Source of the DNA: a virus
Direction: 5' to 3' (one strand)
IMG/VR virus record: IMGVR_UViG_3300048037_000822
Coordinates: 1 to 23,839 of that record
Length of the DNA stretch: 23,839 nucleotides
Shown here: piece by piece, positions 16,306 through 23,839 of the stretch
Layout of the letters: each line of letters opens with the position of its first letter
Position numbering within the stretch: the first letter of the stretch is position 1
Notes under the pieces: generated by a model
The model's database searches: none
The model's input: only the letters and a program-made list of their open reading frames with translations
Told to the model about the DNA's origin: nothing
Translations under genes and position numbers: made by a program

Positions 16306-17079
16306 TTACATGTTGCTCTTGAATACCTCTGTGTTGGCACTAAAAAGCTCTACAAATGAGGTAGACATGTTAGTCAACGTAATCTTAGCGTGATATCCAC
16401 GCACTCCATATGACTCAGCAGATGCATTTTTTACAACAAAACAAAAATCGTTTGTTGCTGGCACATTAGCTGAAGCCACTGTAGTAATAGTTTTGTCTGT
16501 GATCTCCTGTATGACACCGATAAGTTTTGAACTTCCATCGTTAAAATACAACTCATCCCCACCTTGATTATCGGTACCACTCTTCGAAACCTGGTTTGGT
16601 ATATATCCACTAAAGGTGTATTGGTTAGACCCCGGTGAACTCTGTAGATTTCCAATGCCAAGTATAGATAATTTGTTAAAATCAAGCTTATCTGTCTCAT
16701 TTCTGCGTATATAAGCGTATTTTATACCTTCTTTATCCTCAAATTTGTACGAAGAGCTGTCTCCGATAAGCCCAGATTCCAACTCACTATCTATATCTGC
16801 GTACCAACTACTAGAATTAGTCTCTAATGACAGATTTTTGAACATTTTGACAGTCGATGGTTCTTGATTCGAAGAAAAGGTCACACTACACCCATAAGAA
16901 GTGCCATAAAAGCTTCCTCTTTCCTCATTGGCATCATGCTCATACATCTCTCCGTTCTTGAATGAATACATCTTGTTACCAAGTCTTTCCATCCACTCTG
17001 GCGTATATGCATGAAAAGAAGTCCAAGCGTTGTAGACTTCATCCCATGTAAGCGTCTTTTTGTTTGCTTCTAATGCCAT
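16306..17079 (-). CDS. Detached tail-hub C-terminal segment (257 residues)
   Basis: This 257-residue protein starts MALEANKKTLTWDEVYNAWT and continues SFHAYTPEWMERLGNKMY and KNGEMYEHD (to about residue 50). In the tail-hub/stabilization proteins I know from Bacteroidota podoviruses this strand pattern (a W-S-F-H-Y-P stretch, then GNKFYS-type and a lone H-D) follows directly after the propeller. Here it is a separate gene. The remainder is beta-rich (YTFSGYIPNQVSK; KLIGVIQEITDKTITTV; YHAKITLTNMSTSFVELF). Its ATG overlaps the stop of the 1826-residue gene as TAATG, ideal for termination-reinitiation. It probably completes the hub structure by binding the larger protein. The family comparison is from memory. 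Confidence 0.65.
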   Translation of the reverse strand: MALEANKKTLTWDEVYNAWTSFHAYTPEWMERLGNKMYSFKNGEMYEHDANEERGSFYGTSYGCSVTFSSNQEPSTVKMFKNLSLETNSSSWYADIDSELESGLIGDSSSYKFEDKEGIKYAYIRRNETDKLDFNKLSILGIGNLQSSPGSNQYTFSGYIPNQVSKSGTDNQGGDELYFNDGSSKLIGVIQEITDKTITTVASANVPATNDFCFVVKNASAESYGVRGYHAKITLTNMSTSFVELFSANTEVFKSNM

Positions 17080-20000
17080 TAGTTATCGTCTTTAATTTTA
17101 GGCCATGTCTCACCTGGTGGCGTGAATCCTAAATCGTTTAATATACCCGTTAGATGATATAGATAGTAGTACTCCCACTTATCAAATCTATCTGTATTTG
17201 AACCTGGTTTAATTGGCGCCTCACCATCACCTTGATTATCTTCATCCTCAACATCGTATCTGAAAGCAAAGTACGGCTGACTTGTTCCAACCTTCATGTC
17301 TGATAAATTATATTCTTCTCCGTACTGACCTGTTCCGTTTTCAACAGCCTCTATTAGGTTTTTAAAATGGGTGCCCTGATTAGCGTCATTTTTAACCTGT
17401 ATAATACCACCTCTATAGAAACCGGTGTTAGTTTCGTTTCTATTTAATGTTTGCGTTCTTAAATGATTTATATCCTCATTAAAAGTGCCTGTTTTGGTGC
17501 TATTAATAGTCCAGCTACTTCCTGGGGTATAACCATCGTGGGTATCAGTCGTAACAGCTTGTGCTTCATCTTGGAAAACAATTATTATAATAGATTCAGG
17601 TATGGGATTGCCATTTGAATCTGCTGGCAAAGTGGTTGGTGTCCAGGGGCCTGTGTTACCATTTACCTGCGTAACCATATAATTCACATCAACATCAGAA
17701 AGAGCTAGGAAAGTTCTTTCGTTTGCTCTATTGTGATCTGTGTTTGTATTGCTTGTTCCCCATTCTTTGTTCTCGTCGTCAGAATACATAACCTTAACCC
17801 TACTGTCGTAAAGATCGCTACCATTTAAAGCAGAATCTGTAGATTCCGGATTACTAGCGTACAGAGGCTGAATGGTCTCTTTAAGAGAATTAGCAACCAT
17901 TTCGTTCAATTTAACGCCTGTTCTATCCATAGACCCAGAGGCGTCAAAATATATGTAGATAAACGTGTTTTCGTTAATATTGAGCGCTTGTGTGGTTACT
18001 GTAGCCACATCTGTACAAACATCAGATGCAATACCCTCAGCATTTTTAGATGACACTCTATATTGAAAGTTATCTGACAATGAAGCTCCATCTGTGTGCT
18101 GATAAGTAATAGTTATGTTATCTTGCGCATCGTTGACAATTGCCGTCCCGTTACTAGGCGGGGTTTCTATCTCTACAATGTAATTACTTGGCACAGTGTC
18201 GTTTGCAAGGACATCAATGACCTGTGAGCTTCCGTTTTCAATTCCTATTACCTGATCGTCAGTAAGGGCTGGAATGTCATCTACATAATCCCATAGAAGA
18301 TAAAGTTTTAGGTCTTTAGTCTCTCTATTGACCTCAAATGTAATAGTGCTTTCTTGAGTATCATCAGTAGTTTCTGTTTGTATCTCCGGGTAAGTAAAAT
18401 CATTTAGCCTTGTGCCTACTTCTTCAGCGCTTAAAGTGTCAGATTCCCACATGTACCCCATCTTATTGCAATCTGTGAAGGTTCCCGTATGGTCTGCTAA
18501 TATTTTATACGATGACATAACAAGATCATCGAGTTGAGCAGGTATAAGATCACTACCCATAGGGCCCGTTATTGTTTCGTATCGTGTATTACCGCTGTAC
18601 TTGAACACATCAAGGTCAGAATCCCAGTTGTTACCACCTACACCTAAATGCTTAAATCTGTTAATTATTGTATTATCAGCTTCAGCGGGGTCGTTCCTGA
18701 CAATAAGCACGATCTCCATGGTGTCAGGTTGTGGACATGTGTGAGTCAACGTGACGGTCGCTGTTGTTGCTGGAGTTACAGTCACATCCATTAAAGATGA
18801 AGCTGCTAAGTCGCCTGTAGACACAGGCACCTCTACCGTTCCGGTTCCTGTAAGACCTGTTTCTGTAGTGGTCTCTCCATTGTACAAGACACTGATAGAT
18901 ATTTCGCTATCGGTTTCATAGTCAATTAACGCTTTACCAGGATACACTCCTAAATTAACATCGTATTCGAATGCTGATGATATCTTTCTTCTTATTTCTG
19001 CAGCACAATCTACGACTAATGGGTCTGCAGGTCTTTCGTCTGCTCCAATAGTAAGCACATACTGGTGATATTTTGGATCAAAACCACCTATGTTAAAACT
19101 GTTTTTATTTGCAAACAAGTTTTCCTTGAAAAAAGACTTCATACCTTGGTAGGATATAGGCTCAAGCCCATCGCCCCCAAGCCTGAGAACCGTTCCTCTG
19201 TGTGCGTCTGTAAAGTACATTCTTCCTTGAAAGTTACTAAAGCTTTCTGGATGTCTAGATATTCCGTATTCTCCAGCAAATGCAACATCTTGCCCAAGAA
19301 CCTGTTCTATTTGCGTTAGGCTTCCAGACCCATCCGGGCTTGATAGCAGGTTTTTACCATACAACACCTTTGACACTCTGTCTTCTTGAAAGACTATAAG
19401 GTCTGTGTCCCTTGCAAATAACTTCTGTATAGAACCATATTTAAGATCTAAAAACTTTGTTATGCCTCTACTCGCATTAAACTCATTGAGAGAATTATAA
19501 CCTGTGTTCTCGTTGAAAGATCCGCTGAACACAAGCTTGTTCGTATCCTCTCTCTTTTCATAACCCTCTATCAGGGCAATGTTTGGTCTAGTTTGTATGT
19601 CAAGGGCTTTCTTAAACCTATCGTCTAGTATACGAACACCTTCAATTCCATCGCCAAAACTAAAACAGTTACCAAAACCTAGCTTGCATACGGCAGGAAT
19701 GTACGGCAATGATTGATTTGAAACATTACCTAAATGAACCCCATTGCTTATTTCAAATGTTTCTTCTGTTTCGTAAAAGATGTCGTTATCGATTTCGTCA
19801 GGGTCAGTCTCAAATATCACCAAGTCGTTTGACAATATTATATTAATCTTCATAGACAAATCCCCTGTCTGGGCTTTATTCTTTCTTTCATTTGGCTTTA
19901 CGTGTAAATACCACCTGTCACCTGTAATTGTTTTCTGATAGAATGTAAGTGTAAAATGTTTTTCCTTTGTACCTTCATTCTTAGGCACAATGTATTGAAC

Positions 20001-22559
20001 GGCATTTACGTTGCCAGATCCAAAATCATCAACTACGGAACGAACAAAATTTGTTTCAGCCTCGAACCACTGCTCGAGAGCATTTCTGTTTGTTTCGGTG
20101 TTGTTTTGGTATTCTTTCTGAACAATATATTTTTTAACAAATTTGAATGCTTTTTCTTCACCAAATAGTTTACTTTCGTGGTAGTCAATTTCAAACGCAA
20201 TACTTGTGTCAGGCAGAAGGTCAATATCGTAATAACCATCATCATCCCAATCACCCAGATCTCCAGGTTTTTGCTTTTGTAATATACCGTATTCTGTTTT
20301 CTTGTTTTCATTACCAGGAAGATTAATAGTCATTACTCTGTCCATACCTCCTTTTGATGGCCACATTGGCCTATGATCCCTGTTGTAATAATTTACATAG
20401 TTGTCTTCTACAAAATCCATAACAAAACCAAGCGGTCTTATTTTCATGTACAGCCCAGACCTTTCAATAATATTCCCATTAGTAGCATCTATATTTCCAG
20501 CTATCCAACCTTCTTGATCTCCTTCAAAGTCAGGCGGAACAAAATCTTGTGCACCTTTGGTAGTGACATCAAGCACCTTACACTTCACTTCTCTGTCCAT
20601 TATACCATCACCATCTCTTTTTACAAAAAGAGTCATCCCTTTCTCAACCTTGCCTATATTTGCTCCCTCCAAAAGAACCCACCTGTAAACACCATCTTCA
20701 TAAAATACTGTACCGTATATGTTAAAATGAGGTCCTTTGTTTTGTTTTACAAAAAACTTGTAGCGGTCAGCCCAATAAGGCGGTTGATGTCTGACAGTTA
20801 ATTGTAAACTATTTAGCTTTGTTGAACCTGAGGGAGGGCAAAAAACTTCAGTTCCCTTTTCTCCAAAGTTTTTGCTAGGTAGCAAAACACTTGAGTAACG
20901 CCCATAACCATCCAAATAACACATTCCAACCTCGTAGCTTCTGTTTGATTTAAGAGACAAAGACGAGGAGCTTTCTTTAAGGGTTGCCGCTGCTACAGTA
21001 AATTTAAACTGCTCATCCTCTGTTTCCTCTGTTACGACCTCAGGATCTGGGTCGCCATCATAAACAGCAGTAAGCACAGGCGCCCTCAAAGTAAATGTAT
21101 TTGTTGTTGTCGCTGATGATTCTAATGAGAACTCACCGTACTCCTCTCTTATTATTGGCAGATTTGGCTTAAAAACAGTTTCTACATTATTCTTGAAAAA
21201 CCCATTTAATGCATCCAGAAGTTCTATGAAATCAGCAGATTCAGTAAATTTTTTAATATTTTGATAGTTCTGAGAGAAAACAATACCAACTACTATCTCA
21301 AGTTTTCCACCGCCGTATGTTTCTGGCTCTACTCCTTCTGTTTCAGAAAAAAGATCTATGCCAAAAGTAATCGATCTTCCTTTTTTTAACTCTAATCCAG
21401 ATCCGTCAAACTCACAAGTTATAAGATCTTCACTTATCTCAATTACAAAAGGCTCACCTGTATACTCTGCCGAAACAACTTCAGCCGAAAAGTTTATATT
21501 GATCTTCTCTTTACTTTCCTCTTCATCTGTCAAATCATATTGTGATGTTGTATTACCGAATATCAATCTATCACCAATAAACTCTTGTGACTTTGCGGTC
21601 AAAGGAATATCGTCGTATATTCTATTTACTTCGTCGGCAGGTAGAGTTTTGTATATTTTTTTATTTGTAAACTCGTATGTGTAATCCCTATCGTCTAAAA
21701 TAGATTTTTCTTTTTTATTAATGCTTTCAACCACATAAAGGTTTGGTTCTGTTGGAAACTTAAAAAGCAATTGAACATCTGTAACCCTTTTGTCTCCTGA
21801 ATCGTATGTAATTTTGTAGCCATTAAAAATATTCTGCATGCCTTCATTAACCATAGATGCAAAATCCACGTCTGATTCCCCGGGGAAAAACTTAAAGTAT
21901 GTAAAAGAAGATGGTGCAGAGTAGCCACCGTCTAAGTATCTGTATCTATAACCAAAAGAAAAGAAGTTTTCACGCACAGCATTCTCTGTTGAATTTGCTG
22001 TATTGAAGGGTACAACAACAGGTGCTTTTCTCGGAGGCTTTTTGTAAAGAGATATATCGTCCTCGTAAAAATTGTTTTTACCAAATGCTTTTGCTCTTTC
22101 GATATCAACCATTCTAGGTTGATTCAGTCCATCAGTAAAAAGAAGCAGTTTTGACTTCTTGGCAGGATTATAAACTACATTAACACCTGTAATCTTGTAA
22201 TCTTTGTTAAACTTTAGTATCTGCTCATCTGTGTCTCTTTCGTCAGCAAGAACAGTTGAGGTTATAGCTTTTTTTACATCATGCTCAAAGACGTAGGAAT
22301 ACCCAAGGTCATTTACAACAAACCAATATATTCTTTCGTCACCTTCGTCAGATACCGAGCCTATACATTCAGGGTTATTGCCTAGCCCTAAAGATGTGAC
22401 CTTAACGTTACCCTTTTCATTTTCTATAGCACCAGCATCAGAACCTGAAGTATTTAAGACTCTAATATTATAGCCGTCAATAAACTCGCCACTAGGAATA
22501 AGACGTTCATCGACGTCCTTGTTCATTTTCCCGGTGGAAAATAGATTTTTAATTTTCAT
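17079..22559 (-). CDS. Giant tail-hub protein with Ig-like and vWA domains (1826 residues)
   Basis: This 1826-residue protein is the largest tail component. Residues 10-51 (GKMNKDVDERLIPSGE onward) and about 1100-1135 (GRMYFTDAHRGTVLRLGGDG) match the beta-rich hub/stabilization proteins of podovirus-like phages (compare P22 gp10-type propellers), sited at the tail tip. Acidic calcium-loop-like sequence lies near 765-780 (GDWDDDGYYDID). After the propeller-type part (to about 1170) comes a roughly 650-residue extension: an unknown beta-rich region (1180-1440), a cadherin/Ig-like module around 1440-1526 with NDT (D1454) and a V-rich end, and a von Willebrand A-like domain from about 1530 with MIDAS D1539, S1541 and S1543 (FDASGSMD) and a strand ending FQDEA (D1664). 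The extension would project toward the host surface and bind metal and ligand. The start is 1 nt from the preceding stop. Confidence 0.85.
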   Translation of the reverse strand: MKIKNLFSTGKMNKDVDERLIPSGEFIDGYNIRVLNTSGSDAGAIENEKGNVKVTSLGLGNNPECIGSVSDEGDERIYWFVVNDLGYSYVFEHDVKKAITSTVLADERDTDEQILKFNKDYKITGVNVVYNPAKKSKLLLFTDGLNQPRMVDIERAKAFGKNNFYEDDISLYKKPPRKAPVVVPFNTANSTENAVRENFFSFGYRYRYLDGGYSAPSSFTYFKFFPGESDVDFASMVNEGMQNIFNGYKITYDSGDKRVTDVQLLFKFPTEPNLYVVESINKKEKSILDDRDYTYEFTNKKIYKTLPADEVNRIYDDIPLTAKSQEFIGDRLIFGNTTSQYDLTDEEESKEKININFSAEVVSAEYTGEPFVIEISEDLITCEFDGSGLELKKGRSITFGIDLFSETEGVEPETYGGGKLEIVVGIVFSQNYQNIKKFTESADFIELLDALNGFFKNNVETVFKPNLPIIREEYGEFSLESSATTTNTFTLRAPVLTAVYDGDPDPEVVTEETEDEQFKFTVAAATLKESSSSLSLKSNRSYEVGMCYLDGYGRYSSVLLPSKNFGEKGTEVFCPPSGSTKLNSLQLTVRHQPPYWADRYKFFVKQNKGPHFNIYGTVFYEDGVYRWVLLEGANIGKVEKGMTLFVKRDGDGIMDREVKCKVLDVTTKGAQDFVPPDFEGDQEGWIAGNIDATNGNIIERSGLYMKIRPLGFVMDFVEDNYVNYYNRDHRPMWPSKGGMDRVMTINLPGNENKKTEYGILQKQKPGDLGDWDDDGYYDIDLLPDTSIAFEIDYHESKLFGEEKAFKFVKKYIVQKEYQNNTETNRNALEQWFEAETNFVRSVVDDFGSGNVNAVQYIVPKNEGTKEKHFTLTFYQKTITGDRWYLHVKPNERKNKAQTGDLSMKINIILSNDLVIFETDPDEIDNDIFYETEETFEISNGVHLGNVSNQSLPYIPAVCKLGFGNCFSFGDGIEGVRILDDRFKKALDIQTRPNIALIEGYEKREDTNKLVFSGSFNENTGYNSLNEFNASRGITKFLDLKYGSIQKLFARDTDLIVFQEDRVSKVLYGKNLLSSPDGSGSLTQIEQVLGQDVAFAGEYGISRHPESFSNFQGRMYFTDAHRGTVLRLGGDGLEPISYQGMKSFFKENLFANKNSFNIGGFDPKYHQYVLTIGADERPADPLVVDCAAEIRRKISSAFEYDVNLGVYPGKALIDYETDSEISISVLYNGETTTETGLTGTGTVEVPVSTGDLAASSLMDVTVTPATTATVTLTHTCPQPDTMEIVLIVRNDPAEADNTIINRFKHLGVGGNNWDSDLDVFKYSGNTRYETITGPMGSDLIPAQLDDLVMSSYKILADHTGTFTDCNKMGYMWESDTLSAEEVGTRLNDFTYPEIQTETTDDTQESTITFEVNRETKDLKLYLLWDYVDDIPALTDDQVIGIENGSSQVIDVLANDTVPSNYIVEIETPPSNGTAIVNDAQDNITITYQHTDGASLSDNFQYRVSSKNAEGIASDVCTDVATVTTQALNINENTFIYIYFDASGSMDRTGVKLNEMVANSLKETIQPLYASNPESTDSALNGSDLYDSRVKVMYSDDENKEWGTSNTNTDHNRANERTFLALSDVDVNYMVTQVNGNTGPWTPTTLPADSNGNPIPESIIIIVFQDEAQAVTTDTHDGYTPGSSWTINSTKTGTFNEDINHLRTQTLNRNETNTGFYRGGIIQVKNDANQGTHFKNLIEAVENGTGQYGEEYNLSDMKVGTSQPYFAFRYDVEDEDNQGDGEAPIKPGSNTDRFDKWEYYYLYHLTGILNDLGFTPPGETWPKIKDDN

Positions 22560-22560
22560 A

Positions 22561-23448
22561 CTACTTTATCCACTTATCTCTACCCCTAAGAATCTTGGTT
22601 AGATCCCCAATTGTAATAGAGCTTAATCTGATTTTCGCGTTTCTTAAAGATGCAAGGGCTTGTTTTTGTGCTCTACGTACTATATATTCCTGCACACCAA
22701 ACTTCTGTTTCAGTATGTTGGAAACCATGTAGTCATACATAAACGTTTCTGCTAGCTTGTGTATTTTGATCTCGTTGTCTGCAAGACCATACATACCATC
22801 TGAAACGTATTCTATAATGATATTTTTATCGGACAAGTCTGAACTAAATAAAATGTACCCTTGGTTTTTGTCTAAAACATAGCTACCGTTACTAGATGCG
22901 GAGGCCGTGTCCATCCCAAACCTTTTACCAACTAGATTGTTTTCCGGCTCGCTAACTTTTCCTGATTTTGAGTCTCGCCAATTTTGCTCGATAACAGGAG
23001 TACCAGTAAGCGCATTGTCGTCGTTGTCCATCAAAATATTTTTGAATGGCGTATTATCCTGCAAGTAACTCTTTGGAGTGGCTGTGTTGAAGTTTTGTTT
23101 TATTTCATAAGTTAAACCCTTGTTACCCACGTAAGACACTTTCACAGCACTTACAAAGTCATGTGGCAAATGAACCTTCAGTGTCGCAGGAATTTCTACC
23201 TCAAAACCTCTTATTTCACGTAGAGCGTCGTAGTGTAGCTCCTGTAAACCTCTTTTAGCGTGGAATATAACCTCGTTTCGATCCACTTTATTAATAACCT
23301 TGTCGTCACCTACATAAGTCAATAAAAAGTTGTTGATAATATCCTGTAACAACATGTATTGGTATGTTCCCCAATTGTCAGATCTTGGCTCCGTACCGCT
23401 GTTTTGATAGTATTCTCTTTGATCGATATGTGTTCCAATTGTAGGCAT
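22561..23448 (-). CDS. Tail ring/connector protein (295 residues)
   Basis: This 295-residue protein probably forms a ring between portal and tail hub, as gp11 in T7-like phages or ring proteins in crAss-like phages. Supporting parts are the helical N-terminal region (YMLLQDIINNFLLTY, residues about 32-46), the segment RNEVIFHAKRGLQELHYDAL (58-77), a beta middle (FEVEIPATLKVHLPHDF), and a C-terminal helical block (FMYDYMVSNILKQKFGVQEY) that ends in basic LTKILRGRDKWIK. The family assignment relies on similarity remembered from Bacteroidota podoviruses. It is 3 nt downstream of the truncated gene and 1 nt upstream of the hub gene. Confidence 0.65.
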   Translation of the reverse strand: MPTIGTHIDQREYYQNSGTEPRSDNWGTYQYMLLQDIINNFLLTYVGDDKVINKVDRNEVIFHAKRGLQELHYDALREIRGFEVEIPATLKVHLPHDFVSAVKVSYVGNKGLTYEIKQNFNTATPKSYLQDNTPFKNILMDNDDNALTGTPVIEQNWRDSKSGKVSEPENNLVGKRFGMDTASASSNGSYVLDKNQGYILFSSDLSDKNIIIEYVSDGMYGLADNEIKIHKLAETFMYDYMVSNILKQKFGVQEYIVRRAQKQALASLRNAKIRLSSITIGDLTKILRGRDKWIK

Positions 23449-23451
23449 GTC

Positions 23452-23839
23452 TTATGAGTTTTCTTTAACAAAGTTATTTTGCTCTTCGTTTGTAGCAAGC
23501 TGAACAACATCCGCTTCCCTAATACTGAGTCCAGCAAACTTACATATCTTGATAACGAGTTCTGTTTCGTCTGAAGCTGAAATTTCAAAATCAGTTGAGC
23601 TATCTTCATTGTATACAGGATCGCCTGCTAACATAGTGTGCCCCCAATGTGGATCTTGTGGTTTTCTAACATAGTTAGCTGATACTGTGGTTGTTATACT
23701 GCTGGGGCTAATAAATAAACTATTGTCAGCTCTTTTGTATATAGGGTATGTTACAGATGGTTTTGTAAGATTGCTGTTCACAATCATGTCGTACTTATGA
23801 TTTGCGACCTCTTGCACTATTTTACCACCATATACCACA
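23452..23839 (-). CDS. Connector/ring-type virion protein, 5' end cut off
   Basis: The frame is open to the window edge; the GTG at 23838 is not a convincing start, so the gene is partial at its N-terminus. At least 128 residues remain. The sequence YVRKPQDPHWGHTMLAGD (residues 57-74) and the following acidic helix DETELVIKICKFAGLSI (89-105), ending in a polar EEQNNFVKENS tail, resemble structural proteins just upstream of the ring protein in Bacteroidota podovirus-like phages. It precedes the 295-residue gene by 3 nt. Confidence 0.65.
   Translation of the reverse strand, partial: VVYGGKIVQEVANHKYDMIVNSNLTKPSVTYPIYKRADNSLFISPSSITTTVSANYVRKPQDPHWGHTMLAGDPVYNEDSSTDFEISASDETELVIKICKFAGLSIREADVVQLATNEEQNNFVKENS

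Noticed and set aside
19956-20801. Plus-strand frames opposite the hub gene (70 and 142 residues)
   Set aside because: They are Phe/Ile-rich complements of the hub coding sequence with no start context or domain.
22566-22575. TTATCCACT, one mismatch from a DnaA box
   Set aside because: It encodes the lysine/tryptophan end (KWIK) of the ring protein and occurs singly; a chance coding match is more likely than an origin.
1-23839. tRNA genes, CRISPR arrays, insertion sequences, integrase or attachment sites
   Set aside because: No cloverleaf-like gap, regular repeat array, transposase or recombinase was found; all larger gaps are under 125 nt.

Overview
The window is a piece of a tailed double-stranded DNA phage (or prophage) genome. 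It is AT-rich, densely packed and has two divergent gene blocks that meet tail to tail. Three things point to a Bacteroidota (probably marine flavobacterial) host and a short-tailed, podovirus-like virion: the near absence of Shine-Dalgarno sequences with A/T-rich start contexts, promoter-like TTG-N20-TAnnTTT elements, and protein families that I associate with Bacteroidota phages (a replisome-organizer-type winged helix protein with a C-terminal HF-NWL-type domain, a 3D-domain protein, and ring and hub proteins of short-tail type). No capsid, portal, terminase or DNA polymerase gene lies inside the window, so the exact lineage (T7-like, crAss-like or another podovirus group) cannot be settled here.

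Left block, plus strand, 1-7200 (replication and early functions). In order it holds a 31-residue membrane microprotein, an SSB-like protein ending in DDLPF, a textbook terminator, a small protein with a DnaA domain IV-like helix-turn-helix, a replisome-organizer-like winged-helix protein, a T7 gp4-type primase-helicase with zinc finger, TOPRIM and Walker motifs, a 3D-domain (double-psi beta-barrel) protein, a small unknown protein, a MazG-like NTP pyrophosphohydrolase behind a promoter/operator-like element, three small unknown proteins, a calcineurin-like metallophosphoesterase, a further unknown protein, and a PD-(D/E)XK nuclease. Many neighbours overlap by a few bases (ATGA junctions), which suggests translational coupling.

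Right block, minus strand, 23839-7197 (virion and DNA-ejection functions). Read in the direction of transcription it holds a truncated connector/ring-type protein, a 295-residue ring/connector protein, an 1826-residue tail-hub (stabilization-type) protein, a 257-residue protein that looks like the detached C-terminal part of such a hub, and three putative ejection/internal virion proteins of 255, 637 and 2126 residues. The order parallels the gp11-gp12-(gp13)-gp14-gp15-gp16 order of T7-like phages. Gaps are 1-30 nt, so this looks like one late operon, with one possible internal -7 element in its largest gap.

Most notable: the 1826-residue hub protein carries a long C-terminal extension with a cadherin/Ig-like module and a von Willebrand factor A-like domain with a readable MIDAS motif (DASGS), and the hub segment normally expected there is encoded separately just downstream through a TAATG stop/start overlap. 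Also notable are a compact initiator set (SSB tail, DnaA-IV-like, replisome organizer, primase-helicase), a palindrome that pairs the start codon of the MazG-like gene, and convergent blocks whose stop codons share TTAA with no room for a terminator.
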